A stretch of 64,000 nt of DNA from Kappaphycus alvarezii (lineage: Eukaryota > Rhodophyta > Florideophyceae > Gigartinales > Solieriaceae): assembly GCA_002205965.3 (NCBI GenBank), contig NADL03000679.1:1087666-1151665 (forward strand), read 5' to 3'. Both the position numbers and the translations under genes were made by a program. This document shows, piece by piece, positions 1 to 12,300 of the stretch. Within the stretch, counting starts at the first letter, position 1. Every line of letters starts with the position of its first letter. The notes under the pieces were generated by a model. It saw only the letters and a program-made list of their open reading frames with translations, ran no database searches and was not told where the DNA came from.

Positions 1-2481
1 GAACTGACATTCAAAAGAAGTAGATAGCAGCTCCCTGCGCCAGATCCTGATTGATACCATTCTTTTAAAGAAAGGAGCGAGGCAAAAATTTGGCTGGCAG
101 TCTGGAGTGAGAAGAGCGCCGAGATCTGAACAGAGCATATGCAAAATTTTCATGTTATAGAGCGAGTACATCAACTTACACGTCTGTGCTAAGTTGAGAG
201 CGGATCGGGCAAAGGAATGACGACATATTGGTTTGTTATCGGCAGACTGCGGGTTCATCGTCTCATTTTCTCTACCTGCACTCACTTGATCGCTTTGGGA
301 GGTATGTGCTGTAAATGTAATGATACGGTCGAGCGCCCGTTGAGGCAGGGAGGTAAACCTAGGCACGATTCCTGGCATAATTCGATTACGAGGACGAGTC
401 GAGCTTTTTCGGGATGATGCAGGGCTTGACGGTGGCATTTTACGTACCTTGATTGGGGCAGCAGTGCGCAAAATAAATCTGAAGAGTAGTGGGTCGAAAC
501 ACGCAGATCTAATGGACGCCCGTAGGGAATCTGTGATCAAATTCTTGCAAAAGCAGGGCAGAGAAAAGTTTGAAACGTTCTGTTTTTTGCGAGTCCATTC
601 AGAGAGTGCTTGTTTATATAGTGTGCAGAGAAGTATGTGCAGTATCTTGGGGACCTCAGTGATCGCATTGGAGGAAATTGCAGTTTTCAATTCGGGGTAC
701 TTGAGGTTGGGAAGTAGAATAAAACTGTACTCAATTTGTCAGCGAGATTAGCCAAAGTTGTACAGCTACACCAGAAACCCGTTTATTTAACGAAAAAAAC
801 TGAATCTATCCATGCATATCTAGCAGTTTCGAATAGACAAGATGCATTTCGAGAAATGTTTAATTGGATGAGGAGTTGGACATCGATGCCCGCATCGAGT
901 CGTAGAAGGAATCTTTAAACTAAGTGAGCACCGGGTACACAGTTTGAGCTCCTTTCAATTCATTGCACACCCTCTGTCAGCCTTTCCATCCGGTGGTCTA
1001 TATATTACCTGCTGGTATCATGATTGTTATGAAATCTCCTTTTGACGAGGATGCGAACGACCGGTGTGGAACTTAAATGCATGCAGATATGTGATGCAAT
1101 ACATACAACAATCTGGCCGATCCGGGAATCCTCGTTACTTTCAAATTTTAATTAAATGTATTCTGCTGTTCACGGATGCACGGATGTGGTAGCTAAGGGA
1201 TGATAACAGAAAACGATTGTCCAATCAAGAGTTGGAAAACATGACTTTACCGATTGATTACTGATTTTTGTCAGTCAGTGATCGATCTATTCGACACATT
1301 ATTTCAAGTTACAGGAACTGCAGTGTACAGCACTGCACTGAAGCACTGCAGCACTGCACCGCATAGTTGTCTCGCCATGCACAGCCATCTCTGGATGGAG
1401 TGCTTTGCGGAAGCATTTCTGCATACTGTATCTCGATCTCGTGCACTGTTTTCTTGTGCATTTCAAGTACGGCGGGCGCCATTTCAAGCACTGCTTTGGT
1501 ACAGCATTGTCTTTTCTTGTCGCTACATGCATATAATTAGCAGTGGTCTGCACTATTGGCTATCGCACGGTCATTTCGAATATTATTTGCTGCATTTGCG
1601 TTATTGCAAGCGCCGTGTCCGTAACATTTTCTATTATGGCCCTGGGTATCAATACGGCACTGCAGTAAGATATAATTTTGAGGTACCTCTGGTAATTACT
1701 TTTTTGAGTTTGGTCTGCCCCAATTGACAACAAAGAGAGATATTTCCTTGTTTCTCTCCTTCACTTTGGGAATCATGCAATTTTTTCTTCAAAAATTAAA
1801 TTAGTATAAACTGATGAAAATATGGTTTAGTATTTCATAAATTAATTGACTTGGGGAGCCTACTCTAATATCATTACAGTACAGTACGTACATTCACTAG
1901 ACCTAGTCCAGCGCAGTGCATTATACACAAATATTAACTTCAAATGAATTGAAATACTGTAGTGTCTCTGGGAAACCAAATTACTGTTGGTATTGGCAAA
2001 GCCAGTCTCATTTAACTCTGTAACGCTGCGGATTGAGAATTTTTGTACAAGTACCGGGGTCAGGGAACTGGGAGGGACCTTCAGTTAAGGATTGAAATGG
2101 GTACCGTACACTACGTGCTTGTAGACTACCAACGATCCAAACACCTTACCATCTGACCTCAAAACAGGGCTCATCACTTGATCCTCCCTCCCCAAATTTA
2201 TGAAAGAAAACGTCTCCACTCTGTCCTCTAGGGGAATAACTTCAAGCACCTAATAGTACGGCACGTTCTGTACTTTCACAAACAGATAACAGCGTCGGTC
2301 AGGAAACAATCCAAAGCCTCAGGCACCGATTTCCGGCAAGACCCCTGTTCGACGGTTGCTGATTGCTAGACGCGAATATTCAAGGATGGCAGCACTGATT
2401 CGTGTGAGGACGATGTGGCCCAACTCTCTTTTGGGCACTTTGCTTGTACGGTATTGGCCTTCTGTCTCGATAGTCTTTGCA
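1..2481. other. Left flank with no supported gene
   Basis: No open frame here shows a recognisable domain. The longest (1254-1727 +, 449-751 +) read as Cys/Ser/His-rich or compositionally odd peptides without repeats, signal peptide or family motifs. A short GCACTGCA-type repeat (1317-1361) and a TACAGTAC-rich stretch (1874-1889) are the only structured parts seen. The region is AT-richer than the LINE bed to the right and probably consists of decayed intergenic or transposon sequence. Confidence 0.5.
1317..1361. repeat. Short GCACTGCA-type tandem repeat
   Basis: Direct reading shows CACTGCA or GCACTGCA repeated about five times in 45 bases. The units are palindromic-like (TGCAGTGCA variants), so the strand is arbitrary. 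It accounts for overlapping short open frames here, which I do not call as genes. Confidence 0.6.
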
Positions 2482-3038
2482 CGAGGGGGGAATTTGGGGT
2501 GCGTAACTGATTAGAGATGTAGGACGGCTATTTTCCGAGACTAGGGGAGGCAGGTCTGTTTACTGGAGAGTCTGAAAAAGAGGCAGAGTCAGGCGGGACG
2601 ATGTCACAAGGCTGGTGTGAGGCCAGCCGCGAGGCATGCTGCGTCGGACGAAACCGTCCCCGCAGCGTGTCTTTGCGTAAGGACAGATCGCACCCGCCCG
2701 AAGGTCTCCATGGCTCGCACGGCGACGTCCCTGGCCACGTCTGTCAGCACCGCGAATGCGTCCGGGTGCCACCGCCAAGAGTGGATATCGGCACTGGGAT
2801 CAGTCGGGACCTGGCATGCGTGGTGATAAAGTCTTGATACCTCCTAAAGTTAGACGCTTTCGCCGGGTTCAGACATGTCAAGGGGTTGAAACATCGGACC
2901 CGTTTGTTTGAGGGAGAAAGTGGATTTACGAATGTAACATCGAGAAAGTCTGTCCCTCTGGTGCTCCCTATACCCCTGATGTCTGGCATCGTGCAGTGTT
3001 GGTCATTGGGACGGGGCTCTATGACTGGGGTGCCGCGT
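2482..3038 (+). repeat. Dispersed repeat, left copy (inverted partner at 28861-29500)
   Basis: Almost the whole block reappears in reverse complement near 29 kb, from the segment before ACTGATTAGAGATGTAGG through CCAAGAGTGGAT to ATGTCTGGCATC and GGGACGGGGCTC. The copies differ by scattered substitutions and small indels, and the right copy carries an extra insertion. Read on the - strand, both copies share a peptide stretch with WHPDAFAVLTDVA and VRAMETFGR, so the repeat may be a piece of a coding transposon. I do not recognise the family. No terminal inverted repeats or target duplication were found. Confidence 0.75.
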
Positions 3039-4330
3039 GGCCTTGCAAAGTCCGACGTGAGGGTTGTAACCTGGTGGCCGTGACGATCGATTCGCTCTCG
3101 GCCATGCAAGCAGTGCATTAGGTGGTCACCGAAGATGTTCCGGGTTTCCGGGCAGTTGTTCCTGGGGCACGGGGTGTTGGGGGCGAAGAGTGGTATCTGG
3201 CAGTAGTATTGGAACCAGACGGAAAAAGCTTTGGGAGCAATGTGTGTCTTCAGGACCGGGCATAGTGCGAATTATAGCCATTGTTTAGCGCCAGGGAGGC
3301 CCATCGACGAGCAAAAAGCTTGTCTCGTGCTGCCGCCAGGGGGTACGAGCTCTTGACCCGCCTCATGAATTGCATCCGTCAGCTTCTTTTGCGAGGATGG
3401 TTTGTTGGAGCAAAAGGTGCTCAAGGGAACTATCTTCGACGGCGGACAAGAGGCGGATCACACTCTAAAGGCGTTGACGGCATCGTTTCGTGTGCTCAGC
3501 GCTCGTACTGAAGCCGGTAAGATGGAGCGACCGAGGGTATCAGCAGCGGCGCAAGAGGCGAGGAAAGCGGCGGCGACAATGTCGCGCGCCGACGGGAGGC
3601 CTATCCCCAGCGATGGTTTCTTCTCGATCATCCCGTCGCAGCACCTGCCGCCTTCCCCTGTACTTGAAGGGGAAAGACGCGTAACAAGTAGCCGACCTTG
3701 CAGATGCCAAAGAAATTTGGGAGGAGTTGAAAGGCCACTTGTTTGTGGTCGAGGTCGGCAATTCTGCCAGGAAGGGCTTAAGGGACTCGACGTGTTCGTA
3801 GAAATCCTGTTGCATGAATGCTATCGAGCCTATGGGTTCATTGAGGATGCGAGTTCCGTCGCTATACACTTGCTTTCGTCCGGCTGGGTAAAGCTCTTGG
3901 ACGAGCGGCGGTGGTGCAGTAGGCCACCGAACCTTGCACTTCATCAGGGGCAGATGGAGGCCGCAGTCTGTTGCATATGACGACGAGAGGGCTTCTACTG
4001 CTTTCAGTAGCTACTCGTGGGTTCCGATGATATATCCGTCGTCATGATACCATAGTTGTAGTTGGAGCTGCCCTACCTCTCTTTCGCCATCCTCGTTAGT
4101 GTACAGCTCCAGCAGCCCAAGCTCCTGTGCGTACCCATCCTCTTCACCGCCTCCCCCCCCTCGGTGGGCCAGGTTTGACTGTGCATTGAGATCTTGGCGA
4201 CGCCCGCCTGGCTCACAAGTTCGCAGGCACTGTTCGCATTGCCACCTGTGGCCTTTTCGGAGGGAATCAGAAGCGTTTCGTTCATGTCTCTGTTCCTCCA
4301 CATTTCAGATTCACTACCCGTCCCGGTTTC
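3039..4330. other. Interval without an identified gene
   Basis: Several overlapping open frames occur (for example 3402-3980 + and 3540-3944 -), but none shows a motif I can name. The segment 4099-4330 is rich in TCC/CCC and leads into the LINE that follows, so it may be that element's 5' untranslated part. No start of the LINE can be fixed from the sequence. Confidence 0.4.
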
Positions 4331-4912
4331 GTGCTGCTATTTCCGCCGGCGAATTCCCTGGTTCCTGTTTCCTGTTCGATCATTCAATCCGCAGATCCCA
4401 ATCATTTCTACATGTATGCGGCGGAACGCGACTTAACAACTGTCAGAGCCTTTGCTCCGTACTGCGACAATATCGATGCCCCTGCTCCTACTTTCGCTGG
4501 CATACAAGATCTCGAGACTGATCTCTCTGCTGATGATCTCGTTGCCATATCGCAAAGTTTGTATTCTGAAATCTGTGGCCTGGAAGGCGAAAAATGCTGA
4601 TGGTATCCCGCTCGATTCTTCGCCGCGGCTCTGCGGGAGATTGATGCCAAAATCCTCCCCAAACTGTCCAGTCTCCCTGGTTTTCCTGGGGTAATTCCTA
4701 TTCCTCCCCCACCATCCGCTGCAGGTGGATTCGAACGCCGTCGTACTCAGAATGCCCATGCTCAGCCTCAAGCGGATGGCTGGATTACGGTCGGTGCTCC
4801 CAATGCTCCATCCCCGACCCCTACCCTCCTTGCTACACCATCCGATATCAACCTATATAGTCCCCTTGAACATATTCCCGCCACCGATGCCGACATGGAT
4901 CCTGACGCATGA
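4331..4912 (+). CDS. First ORF of the + strand LINE, one in-frame stop
   Basis: One frame runs from the ATG at 4331 to a stop at 4912, with a single in-frame TGA at 4598-4600. The product is about 193 residues including that interruption. The first half is mixed (an FYMYAAERDLTTVRAF stretch and an acidic LSADDLVAISQSLY segment). The second half is Pro/Ala-rich, with PPPPSAAGG and a DGWITVGAPNAPSPTPT stretch, and ends DADMDPDA. No zinc knuckle or RRM is visible. Its position 81 bp before the RT frame fits a LINE ORF1. An independent host ORF is possible but less likely. Confidence 0.45.
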
Positions 4913-4993
4913 ACCTCCCTGCCGTAAATCAAGTTTGAGGATCGTCCAGCCCCCAATCTGCTCCCGACCTGCCAACCATATCCCAATTACCTG

Positions 4994-7760
4994 ATGCATC
5001 TGTGTCACCCCTCACCTTCCGTTCCCTTCTCTCTGCCCCTTCCCTGTTCTCACCTACATTCCCCGTCCAATACAAGCCGCGGCCTACGACTTCTACTTCT
5101 GGGCCATGTAGCGCGTTGTATCCGCACCCTCGCCGGAGCACAGGATTCAAGCCCTCCTAGAACTTCTCGCCATCCCGAAGATGGCTTCCTGAAACAACCG
5201 CCCCGCGCTTGTGGCCGCCGTCGCCGAAAAAATCGCTCCGGCCTTGTTGACCCCATCCGCACGGCTTCCCGCCGCCTCTATGATGACGTCTTCAACGAGG
5301 CTACTTCCTTATTCACCTCCGTCTTCCCTTCTCCGATTCCATCCCTTCCCACCCCACCCGCCCGGACACTGCCCTTCGCAAATGCCGCCGGTTCCTCTCC
5401 CGAGGTAGCCCTACCCGGGCCACCGCAGCCCTTCTCCAAGTTGATCTCCCATTCTTCCCCAGCGAAGCTACTTTTCAATCCTTGGCTTCTCTCCATCCCC
5501 TGCTGCCCGGTCCTACCAATCCATGCCCCTCACCGTTTGCCACCACCGCTTAAGTTCTCTGTCTCGGACGTCTGCCGTGCTACTCACAGCTTGGACCTTT
5601 CAACTGCTCCTGGGGCCGATGGTCTGTCGCCAGTGTTCCTGCGAATGCTACGCCGTCCGTCAGGGGGTTTCACGCCCGGCCTAGATTGCCTTCATGATCT
5701 GACAAAGTTCCTCAACCTTTGCTTGAACGGCAAACTGCCGGCCGCCTGCCGGCCGTACTTCTGCGGAGGCCGTCTCACTGCGCTGGCGAAACAAAAGCGG
5801 GGAATCCGTCCTATCGCTGTTGGGCTTCTCTTCCGCGCCTGATTTCTGGGCTCCCAGCGCACAGTGCTTCCCCCGTCCCTCGTTCATGCCTTCTGCCTCA
5901 TCAGCTGGGGTAGGCGTCAAGAAAGGTACCGATGCGACCATTCACTCCGTGCGTCGTCTTTCCCAGCGCCTCGAGTTCCCAGACCACGTGTTGGTTCAGA
6001 TTGACGCCCACAACGCCTTCAATCGCATTTCCCGTCAACTCATCCTTGAAGCGGCACAAGCTTTCGTTCCAGGTCTTGCACATTTTGGTGCCCTATCATT
6101 ACGGTGCCCCTACAGAGCTTACATTCGGCCCCTTCTATGTTTGTAGTGCCGAGGGCACTCAGCAAGGGGTTCCCCTCGGTCCCTTGCTCTTTGCCTTTGC
6201 TCTTCATCTTCTCTTGCCCTCGTTACAAGAGAAGTTCTCACCTGCTCCGAGTGCATGGTTTGCTAATGACGGCAACATTTTCCTTCCGCGTTCCCAAGCC
6301 GCTGCCGCCATCCATTTCGTCCAGCTCGAAGGGGGTCCACTGGGGTTCCAGCTGAACCTTTCCAAAACCCAAGTGTACGGTTTCTCCCATTCCCACATCT
6401 CTGTGTCATTGCCCTGCCCCTTTTCTACCCCCCGGATTTTGCTGGGCTGGGATCTCCAATTGGTTGGGACACGTTTGTTTCCGAGTTCTTCACAGAACGC
6501 CAACCCACCATGTACCGTATCTTCTAATCTCTCCAAGCTCTGGAGGATGCAAAATTGGCTTTCCACCTTCTTTGATTTTGCGCGAACTCCTCCAAGGTCA
6601 TGCACTTGCCATGTACGCTTCCCCCACTCAATCTACGGTACCCGCCGCTAGCTTCGAACAGAAGTAGAGGGAAACATTCCACCAATTGTAGCTGCCCTGC
6701 TCGGATCGGGCATGGATCCAGGCAGCTCTTCCCTTTTCAATAGGCGGTCTCGATCTCCTGCAAACGTGGGACATTACCGAGGTGGCTTATGCAGCATCCG
6801 TAATCGATTCTTTCCGTCCTATCTCCGACATGCTGACCCTTTCCCACGACTGCCACTCGGAAGAGGCCCCCAGTCTGAAGTCTCGCTCCTATCTTCCCGC
6901 CATTCGCAGCTGTCTTCGCCACTAACGGCTACTGCTGTTTTCGAGCGTTGCTCTTCGTCCGTCCCCGGTGAAAGGCCCCAATCTGCAATCACAACTGAAC
7001 CCATATTTTCTAAGTCTGACAGGTTGTTCCTGTATGCAGCAGTACCCGACCGAGCACGGCTCCTCCCTGTGCGCACATTCTCCTCCTCTTCCGTTTTCTC
7101 TTCGCTCCCTACCACCACCGGGTACGTACATAGCCTCTCCTGCGTAGAAGGTCGCCCTGGCTATCCATCTCTGTATCGCGCCATTCCCAGGATCTACTCG
7201 TTGTAAGGTCTGCTCCCGGCGCTCTGTAGACGTTGCGCCCGTCTTGGATCCAAGCCGCCAACATGCGTTGACCTACAAGTACGAATACGGCATGACTCGC
7301 CGGCATCACGTCCTTTGCAACGTTCTCGCCCGCTTCTGTAAGGAAGTTGGCGTCGCTGTACAAGTCGAACATACCCTTCCCGTCCAGGATCTTAATTCTT
7401 CTACTTATTAGGAGTCTCGTCCATTACGAATGGGCATCTACATTCCAGGTGCTTATGGCCTTTGCCGTCGACGTTACTTGTGCTCATCCTTCTGCTCGAC
7501 GTCATATCTCGCCAAGTACAATTACGGCAGGCGCTACCGGGACACTCGCAGATCGCGAGAAACATCATCGTTGCGGCGATTACTGCCATCAATACGATAT
7601 CATCCTTGCCCCCGTCGGGGTTGATACCTATGGCGCCTTGATTGACGAGAGCCAGAGGTTTTTCCGACGCCTCGCTTCGTTCGCTGCTTCCCGTCATGGT
7701 TCCTGCCCTCAGCAGGAACTTAGCGAGTTCGTTACCGATTTGCCTTTAGCCTCCAAGTGA
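4994..7760 (+). pseudogene. LINE ORF2: reverse transcriptase plus C-terminal endonuclease, decayed
   Basis: The uninterrupted first stretch (4994-5842, 282 aa) has a Pro-rich leader and then RT fingers: TAPGADGLSPVFLRML, a LNLCLNGKLP helix and LTALAKQKRGIRPIAVG. The palm follows in other frames: LVQIDAHNAFNRISRQLI near 5990-6050, EGTQQGVPLGPLLFAFALH near 6150-6210, then AWFANDGNIF where the catalytic YADD box should be. After the thumb, the 7260-7760 region encodes a His-rich RRHHVLCN segment and the FAVDVTCAHPSA / VGVDTYG endonuclease-like tail. At least four frame changes separate these parts, and the damaged catalytic box shows the protein is dead. Confidence 0.75.
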
Positions 7761-7800
7761 TGCAGGCGCGACAGGTTGCCACCTGCCGCCTGCCTGCGTA

Positions 7801-8254
7801 GTTGATCTCTGAAAACTCTTCGCACACTGTCGTGCCTTAGAACTCGTTAAGATTTACCACCACCACCGTATTTACTGTACAGAGGCAGTTTGCACTAACA
7901 ATATTCCAGTGCTGTCGAGGAAGAGATCAACTCTTTGCAACGGAACGCCGCACTAGTGGTCTCCTCTAACGCTGCCTGTTTATTGTCTGGTCTCCCACAT
8001 CTTTGTAGACAGAATGAAGACGTCCGCTATCTCCTTTGTTACAAAACGCCTTTTTGACAAACTCCCTTGATTATCAGCCTGTCGAGCTCCTACAGTAAAC
8101 AATCTCCATTGAATCTCCATTTCCCCCTGCAACAACGATACAGTACAGTTGCGGCTACTCCCAAAAGTAGCCACAAGCGTCTGACCTAGTTGTGTTTGCA
8201 CAATCTGATGTCCTTCGTGGTCCACGGCCCGAAAGTATTTACTGTATGGCATTA
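7801..8254. other. Spacer between LINE copies, with a block shared with 22.3 kb
   Basis: No gene is supported. The stretch 8163-8250 (TAGCCACAAGCG ... TTGTGTTTGCACAATCTGA ... CCCGAAAGTA) closely resembles 22318-22400, just outside the LTR-like repeat of the older Ty3 element. It is therefore probably a stray piece of the same retroelement family, a fossil fragment. An open - strand frame at 7980-8252 covers it but has no recognised domain. Confidence 0.5.
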
Positions 8255-8691
8255 CTATAACAGGTGTCCGCTGCAGGATCCGACTACATTGCTAGCTAAG
8301 AGCTAACAGGATGTTCCACGTCGTCCACGTGCAGCGACATGCGCGAAACATTAGCTTGCGCAACTGACGACCAGATAGTGCAACTGATGCGGCTCAACAC
8401 GCGCGTGCGAATCACTCCGCCAGGAGTGCTGAACTTCTCCGCGATACGCGGCAGAAGACCCTCTATGAAGAGGAAGGTGGCAGGAGAAAGTGACCCCAGA
8501 GAATCAAACGCCAGCGTTGGAACTCGAAATTGGGGCCTGGGTCGGGTTGTCTGAGGGCGGTGGCAGACGCCGCGAAAGTTTTCGCTCCAGGTCCGTAACC
8601 TTTTTGCGGTGAGCGATGGCAGCGGCACCGCCCATTTCGCGGGTGGCCCTTGATCTTACGTTGTCCTTGAACGGAGAGACGATGGTGACAT
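8255..8691 (-). mobile_element. LINE 3' fragment, first half, split by the Ty3 insertion
   Basis: The left edge carries the 3' tail seen in other copies (GGTGTCCGCTGCAGGATCCG, then TAAGAGCTAAC and CCACGTGCAG). Read on the - strand, the body encodes the C-terminal part of the LINE protein: a VSPFKDN segment, a KVTDLERKLSRRLPPP stretch, LAFDSLGSLSPATF, then PRIAEKFSTPGGVIRTRVLSRISCTI-like sequence. It stops abruptly at the 5-bp duplication GACAT (8687-8691), and the rest of the same LINE resumes at 14591. Frames are shifted in places. Confidence 0.8.
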
Positions 8692-9358
8692 TGATAGGGG
8701 TAAATCGTCGGGAGAAGAGATATTCAGAATCAACCACCCCAAGAAGGAGGTGTTGCAAGCGACAAAAGTGCTACCGTGGTATAGTTGAACGAACGAAAAG
8801 GAGTGTATAGGGACGACAGTTGAATGGGCTACAAGCAAGTATGGAAGGGGCAGGGTCTACCACCTATGCTTAGTGACTAGGGTAAAATAAATGCTTCTTG
8901 GGTCTGAAGTTGACTCTCAACTTCCTAACTAGTTGGGACTGAGCTTGAAGCTGTCTGCCAACTTCCTTTATGCTTTGTGTTTGACTTAACTTGTTGAGCG
9001 CCCCGCTCGGGTATGCTGGCTCCCAAGTAGTCCTACCATTTCATGCAAACAGCCCCTTATATAGAGTTTTCAACCCTCACATTCTGTAGCACCTATACAG
9101 TACCTATGTGCCAAATCTGCACCGCCACAGTACAGTGCAAAGCATCCCTCTAAAAATATTTAAAAATATAATTGTAAGTACAGTGCCAACTCAGCCAGCG
9201 CAGCATGCCAACTCAGCCAGCACAGCATGCCAACTCGGCCAGCGCAGCATGCCAACTGAGCCAGCGCAGCCAGCTCAGCCAGCGCAGCCAGCTCAGCTAG
9301 CGCAGCCAGCTCAGCCAGCGCAGCATGCCAAGGAATATCTACAATTTTCATTATATCA
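8692..9358 (-). repeat. LTR of the young Ty3 element (3' LTR, left copy)
   Basis: It matches 13920-14585 almost base for base, starts TGATAGGGG and ends TATATCA. It contains a TATA-like TTATATAGAG stretch and, at 9187-9333, a minisatellite of about 22 bp built on CAGCCAGCGCAGCATGCC. Because the element reads on the - strand, this copy is the downstream LTR. Confidence 0.95.
9187..9333. repeat. Minisatellite inside the LTR (CAGCCAGCGCAG units)
   Basis: About ten units of 11-22 bp (AACTCAGCCAGCGCAGCATGCC and shorter CAGCTCAGCCAGCG forms) run without gap. The same array is in the other LTR at 14409-14560 with one visible base difference. Open frames across it on both strands (Gln/Pro/Ala or Leu/Ala/Glu repeats) come only from the period and are not genes. 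Confidence 0.9.
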
Positions 9359-12300
9359 CGCCCCCTCGCTCAAGACGAACGTCCCGACTCGTCATCATTC
9401 TTCTTCTGTTTCTATTAATGTAAGTTGCCTTATTGTTAAAACATGAGGCCTTTCAAACGAATAGGGATTCAGTTGATTACCTATAAAATATTCCAAAAAG
9501 TAGGTGCGCGTTTGATAGTTCCAACCATCCTCTCCGCTTTCCCGTTTGACATAAGAGCGTAGTCGAGAACTGTCTTGAGCTGAATCCCTTTCTCTTCCAA
9601 GAAACGAAGCAGTGAAGTTGCAGTAAAACAAAGGGCGTTATCCGAGATGATCCTTTTTGGAAGGCCAAACGGTTCACTTATTTCTTTTTCGATGAATTTC
9701 AGTACCACCTCAGCATTTGCCTCCTCAACTGCAACTGCTATTGGCCATCCAGTAAGATGTTCCACCCCTATAAGGAGATATTTGTTTCCGGAAGATTTTT
9801 CCTTGAACGGGCCCGCAAAGTCAATTGAGAAGGTTTCAAAGAGACCGGAAACTGGAAAACTTAGAGTTGTCTTATACTTCCGTATTGGAGTGAATTTTTG
9901 GCAGTTGTCGCAGCTTTTCACGAAATTATAGACGTCCTTATGGATACTGGGCCACCAGAATCTCTCAGTTACGAATTTTTTGGTTGTGTCGAGATCCCAA
10001 TGCCTTAACTTTTCATGGAAAGTCCTCAAGATCTTCATTCTTTCTTTCAAAGGGGCCAATAGTCGGGGACCAGCTTTAGTGTGCCGGAAGAGTTTTCCAT
10101 TCCACAATGTAAAAGCCTTTTGATTCCTGCGTACCCAATTTCTATGTTCCAGATTAACCTTTCTAATTTCTAGTCCATCCAAGAACTTAATAAGTCCGTA
10201 AATATAAGCTTCGTACTCGTTATCGATCGGCACTTGAACTTCGGCAACTCCGACGATGTCTTCGGAAGCTTTTTCATTTGGAATCAATGGATCCCTCAAG
10301 CGGGATAGGTAATCGGCAGGCTGATTATTGCGTCCGGGCCTATACACAATTTCAAACCGATATTCTGCGAAAATGTCGAGCCATCGGGCCAAGCGGTGAT
10401 GTACATCTTTCTTTTGGAATGCTGTCTTAAGTGCCTGGTGATCAGTTATCAAGACAAATTTCTCGAGTGATAAAAGGTAAACACGAAACTTTTTCAGTGC
10501 GAAGACGACAGCTAGCGCTTCTTTCTCGCAGACTGAGTATCTCTTTTCCGCATCATTCAGAGTTCGACTTGCGAATTGAACAGGGTTTAGTCTTCCGTTC
10601 TCATCTTTTTGGGACAAAACGGCACCCAAAGACCGCTCTGAGGCATCTGTTTCCACAACGAATGGTCTCTTGAAATCTGGGTACACGAGAACTGGGGAAC
10701 ACATAGCTTATCTTTAAGCTCCTGAAATGCAGTTTCCATTTCCTTGTTCCAGTAAAACTTTCCGTTCTTCGTAGTGCTGGCATGTAACGGTGCTGCAGTC
10801 TTGGCTAAATCTTTGATAAATCTTCTGTAATATGAGGCCAGTCCTAAGAAGCTTCGAACCTCCGTCTTTGAAGCGGGCCTGGGTGCCAACTTGATTTTTT
10901 TCGTTTTCTCTGGATCCACTTTAATTCCCTCTTGATCGACGATATGACCGAGTAATTGTATAGACGTTTTCGCAAAGAAGCATTTGCTTAACTTAATTTT
11001 CAGGCTGTACGCATCTATTCTCTCCACCACAGTCTTGACATGCGATATGTGCTGATCCAAGGTTTTTGAGAGTATCACCACATCATCGATATAAACTCTT
11101 GCAAATGGAAGTCCTTTCAAAACCTCGTTCATCATTCTTTGGAATGTAGCTGGGGCATTCATGAGACCAAAAGGCATCACTTCGAACCTGAATGTACCGG
11201 CTTTGCTGGTAAAAGTTGTTATTTCCTTACATTTTTCATCTAATGGAATCTGCCAATAACCAGTGTAAAGATCAATTGAGGTGAAGTATCTCCCGTCCTT
11301 CAAGTCCTCGAGGATTTCTTCCATGTTTGGAATCGGAAATCGATCGGGTATCATTCTCTGGTTCAGCTGTCGGTAATCGACGCAAAAGCGAAGTTTTCCA
11401 TCTTTCTTTGGTGCTATCACAACTGGAAATGACCATGGGGATGAAACTGGCCGAATAATATCATTTTCCAGCATACTTGTAACATTCTCTGAGATAAATT
11501 GGTCATATTTTGGCGGTTGACGTCTAGGCCTGTGGTAAATTGGTTGAGTATCGGTAAGTTCAAATGAGTGAGTGACCGGTACACTTGCTTGTCTTAAATC
11601 TGATACACTCCATGCAATTACTTCGGAAGATGCTAACATGTCGGATATTTTCAGTGAGGCGGCGGCGGGAAGGTGCTGCACTTTTCCTTGGATTTCTGCC
11701 ATTTGGCGCCCTTTTTCTTCTTGATTCTCAACCTCAATATTTTGAAGGACCTTTTCCGGCGTGCTCACATCTTCAGATATGGAATCCGATATATTCCTGT
11801 TTTCCTTGCAATTGTAATCTTCTTTCATGCTCCGAATTCCGTCCTTTGATTCGATATTATCGCAAAAAGAAACACATTCAGGTGTCACACCTACCCTAGA
11901 ATTCCAGTCTTCATCTGTTTCAAACCCAGAATCATAATCATCCCATGCCATGTTCAGTATCCCCGAGCGTACCCTTCTCCACTTCCGAAAGTGTTAGTTG
12001 GTTCGAAATCTTCGCTGTCATAGCTAGAAGTGAAATCTTCACTGTCGTTTCTTTCAAATCTACCGGATGTGTGCTTTTGTCGAAATCCAGGGGCATCTTC
12101 ACGGTTCTGCCGTCAACATTAACTGAAACGATTTGGTTGCCCAAGTCAATGCAGGTCCCTAGTCTTTCCATGGTAGGACAGCCAATGATTGCATCGAAAG
12201 GGAGCTCCGGCATGACGAGAAAGTCTACATCAACTTTAGAGTCCCCAAAGAACACGGAAACCTTGTAACAGTGCCCATGCATTTTGAGACGGTTCCATCC

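Larger units (their letters stand above)
4331..7800 (+). mobile_element. Old LINE with restriction-like endonuclease, + strand copy
   Basis: This is a non-LTR retrotransposon in the same superfamily as the LINE bed at 43-64 kb, but a distant member. It holds a small first ORF (4331-4912) and then an RT/endonuclease frame (4994-7760) broken by several frame changes and stops. Visible landmarks in order are an RT finger block ending in RGIRPIAVG, DAHNAFN, a GTQQG motif, a decayed catalytic site (NDG where YADDG is expected), a YEYGMTRRHHVLCNVLARF block, and a C-terminal FAVDVTCAHPSA segment followed by VGVDTYG. That order matches RT elements carrying a PD-(D/E)XK-type endonuclease after the RT. 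It is clearly inactive. Ends are approximate, because no tail or target duplication was found. Confidence 0.8.

Noticed and set aside
1254-1727. 157-codon + strand open frame
   Set aside because: Covers the CACTGCA repeat, and the product is Cys/His/Ser-rich without domain or family motif. A - strand frame overlaps it equally well.
2482-3038. Structural RNA gene such as an rRNA fragment
   Set aside because: No rRNA core motif was recognised, and the shared peptide stretch suggests former coding sequence.
3540-3944. 134-codon - strand frame resembling retroelement polyprotein by composition
   Set aside because: No motif of RT, integrase or gag can be pointed to.
9108-9446. 112-codon + strand frame rich in Gln/Pro/Ala
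   Set aside because: It is a translation of the LTR minisatellite. The copy at 14335-14700 is the same artefact.
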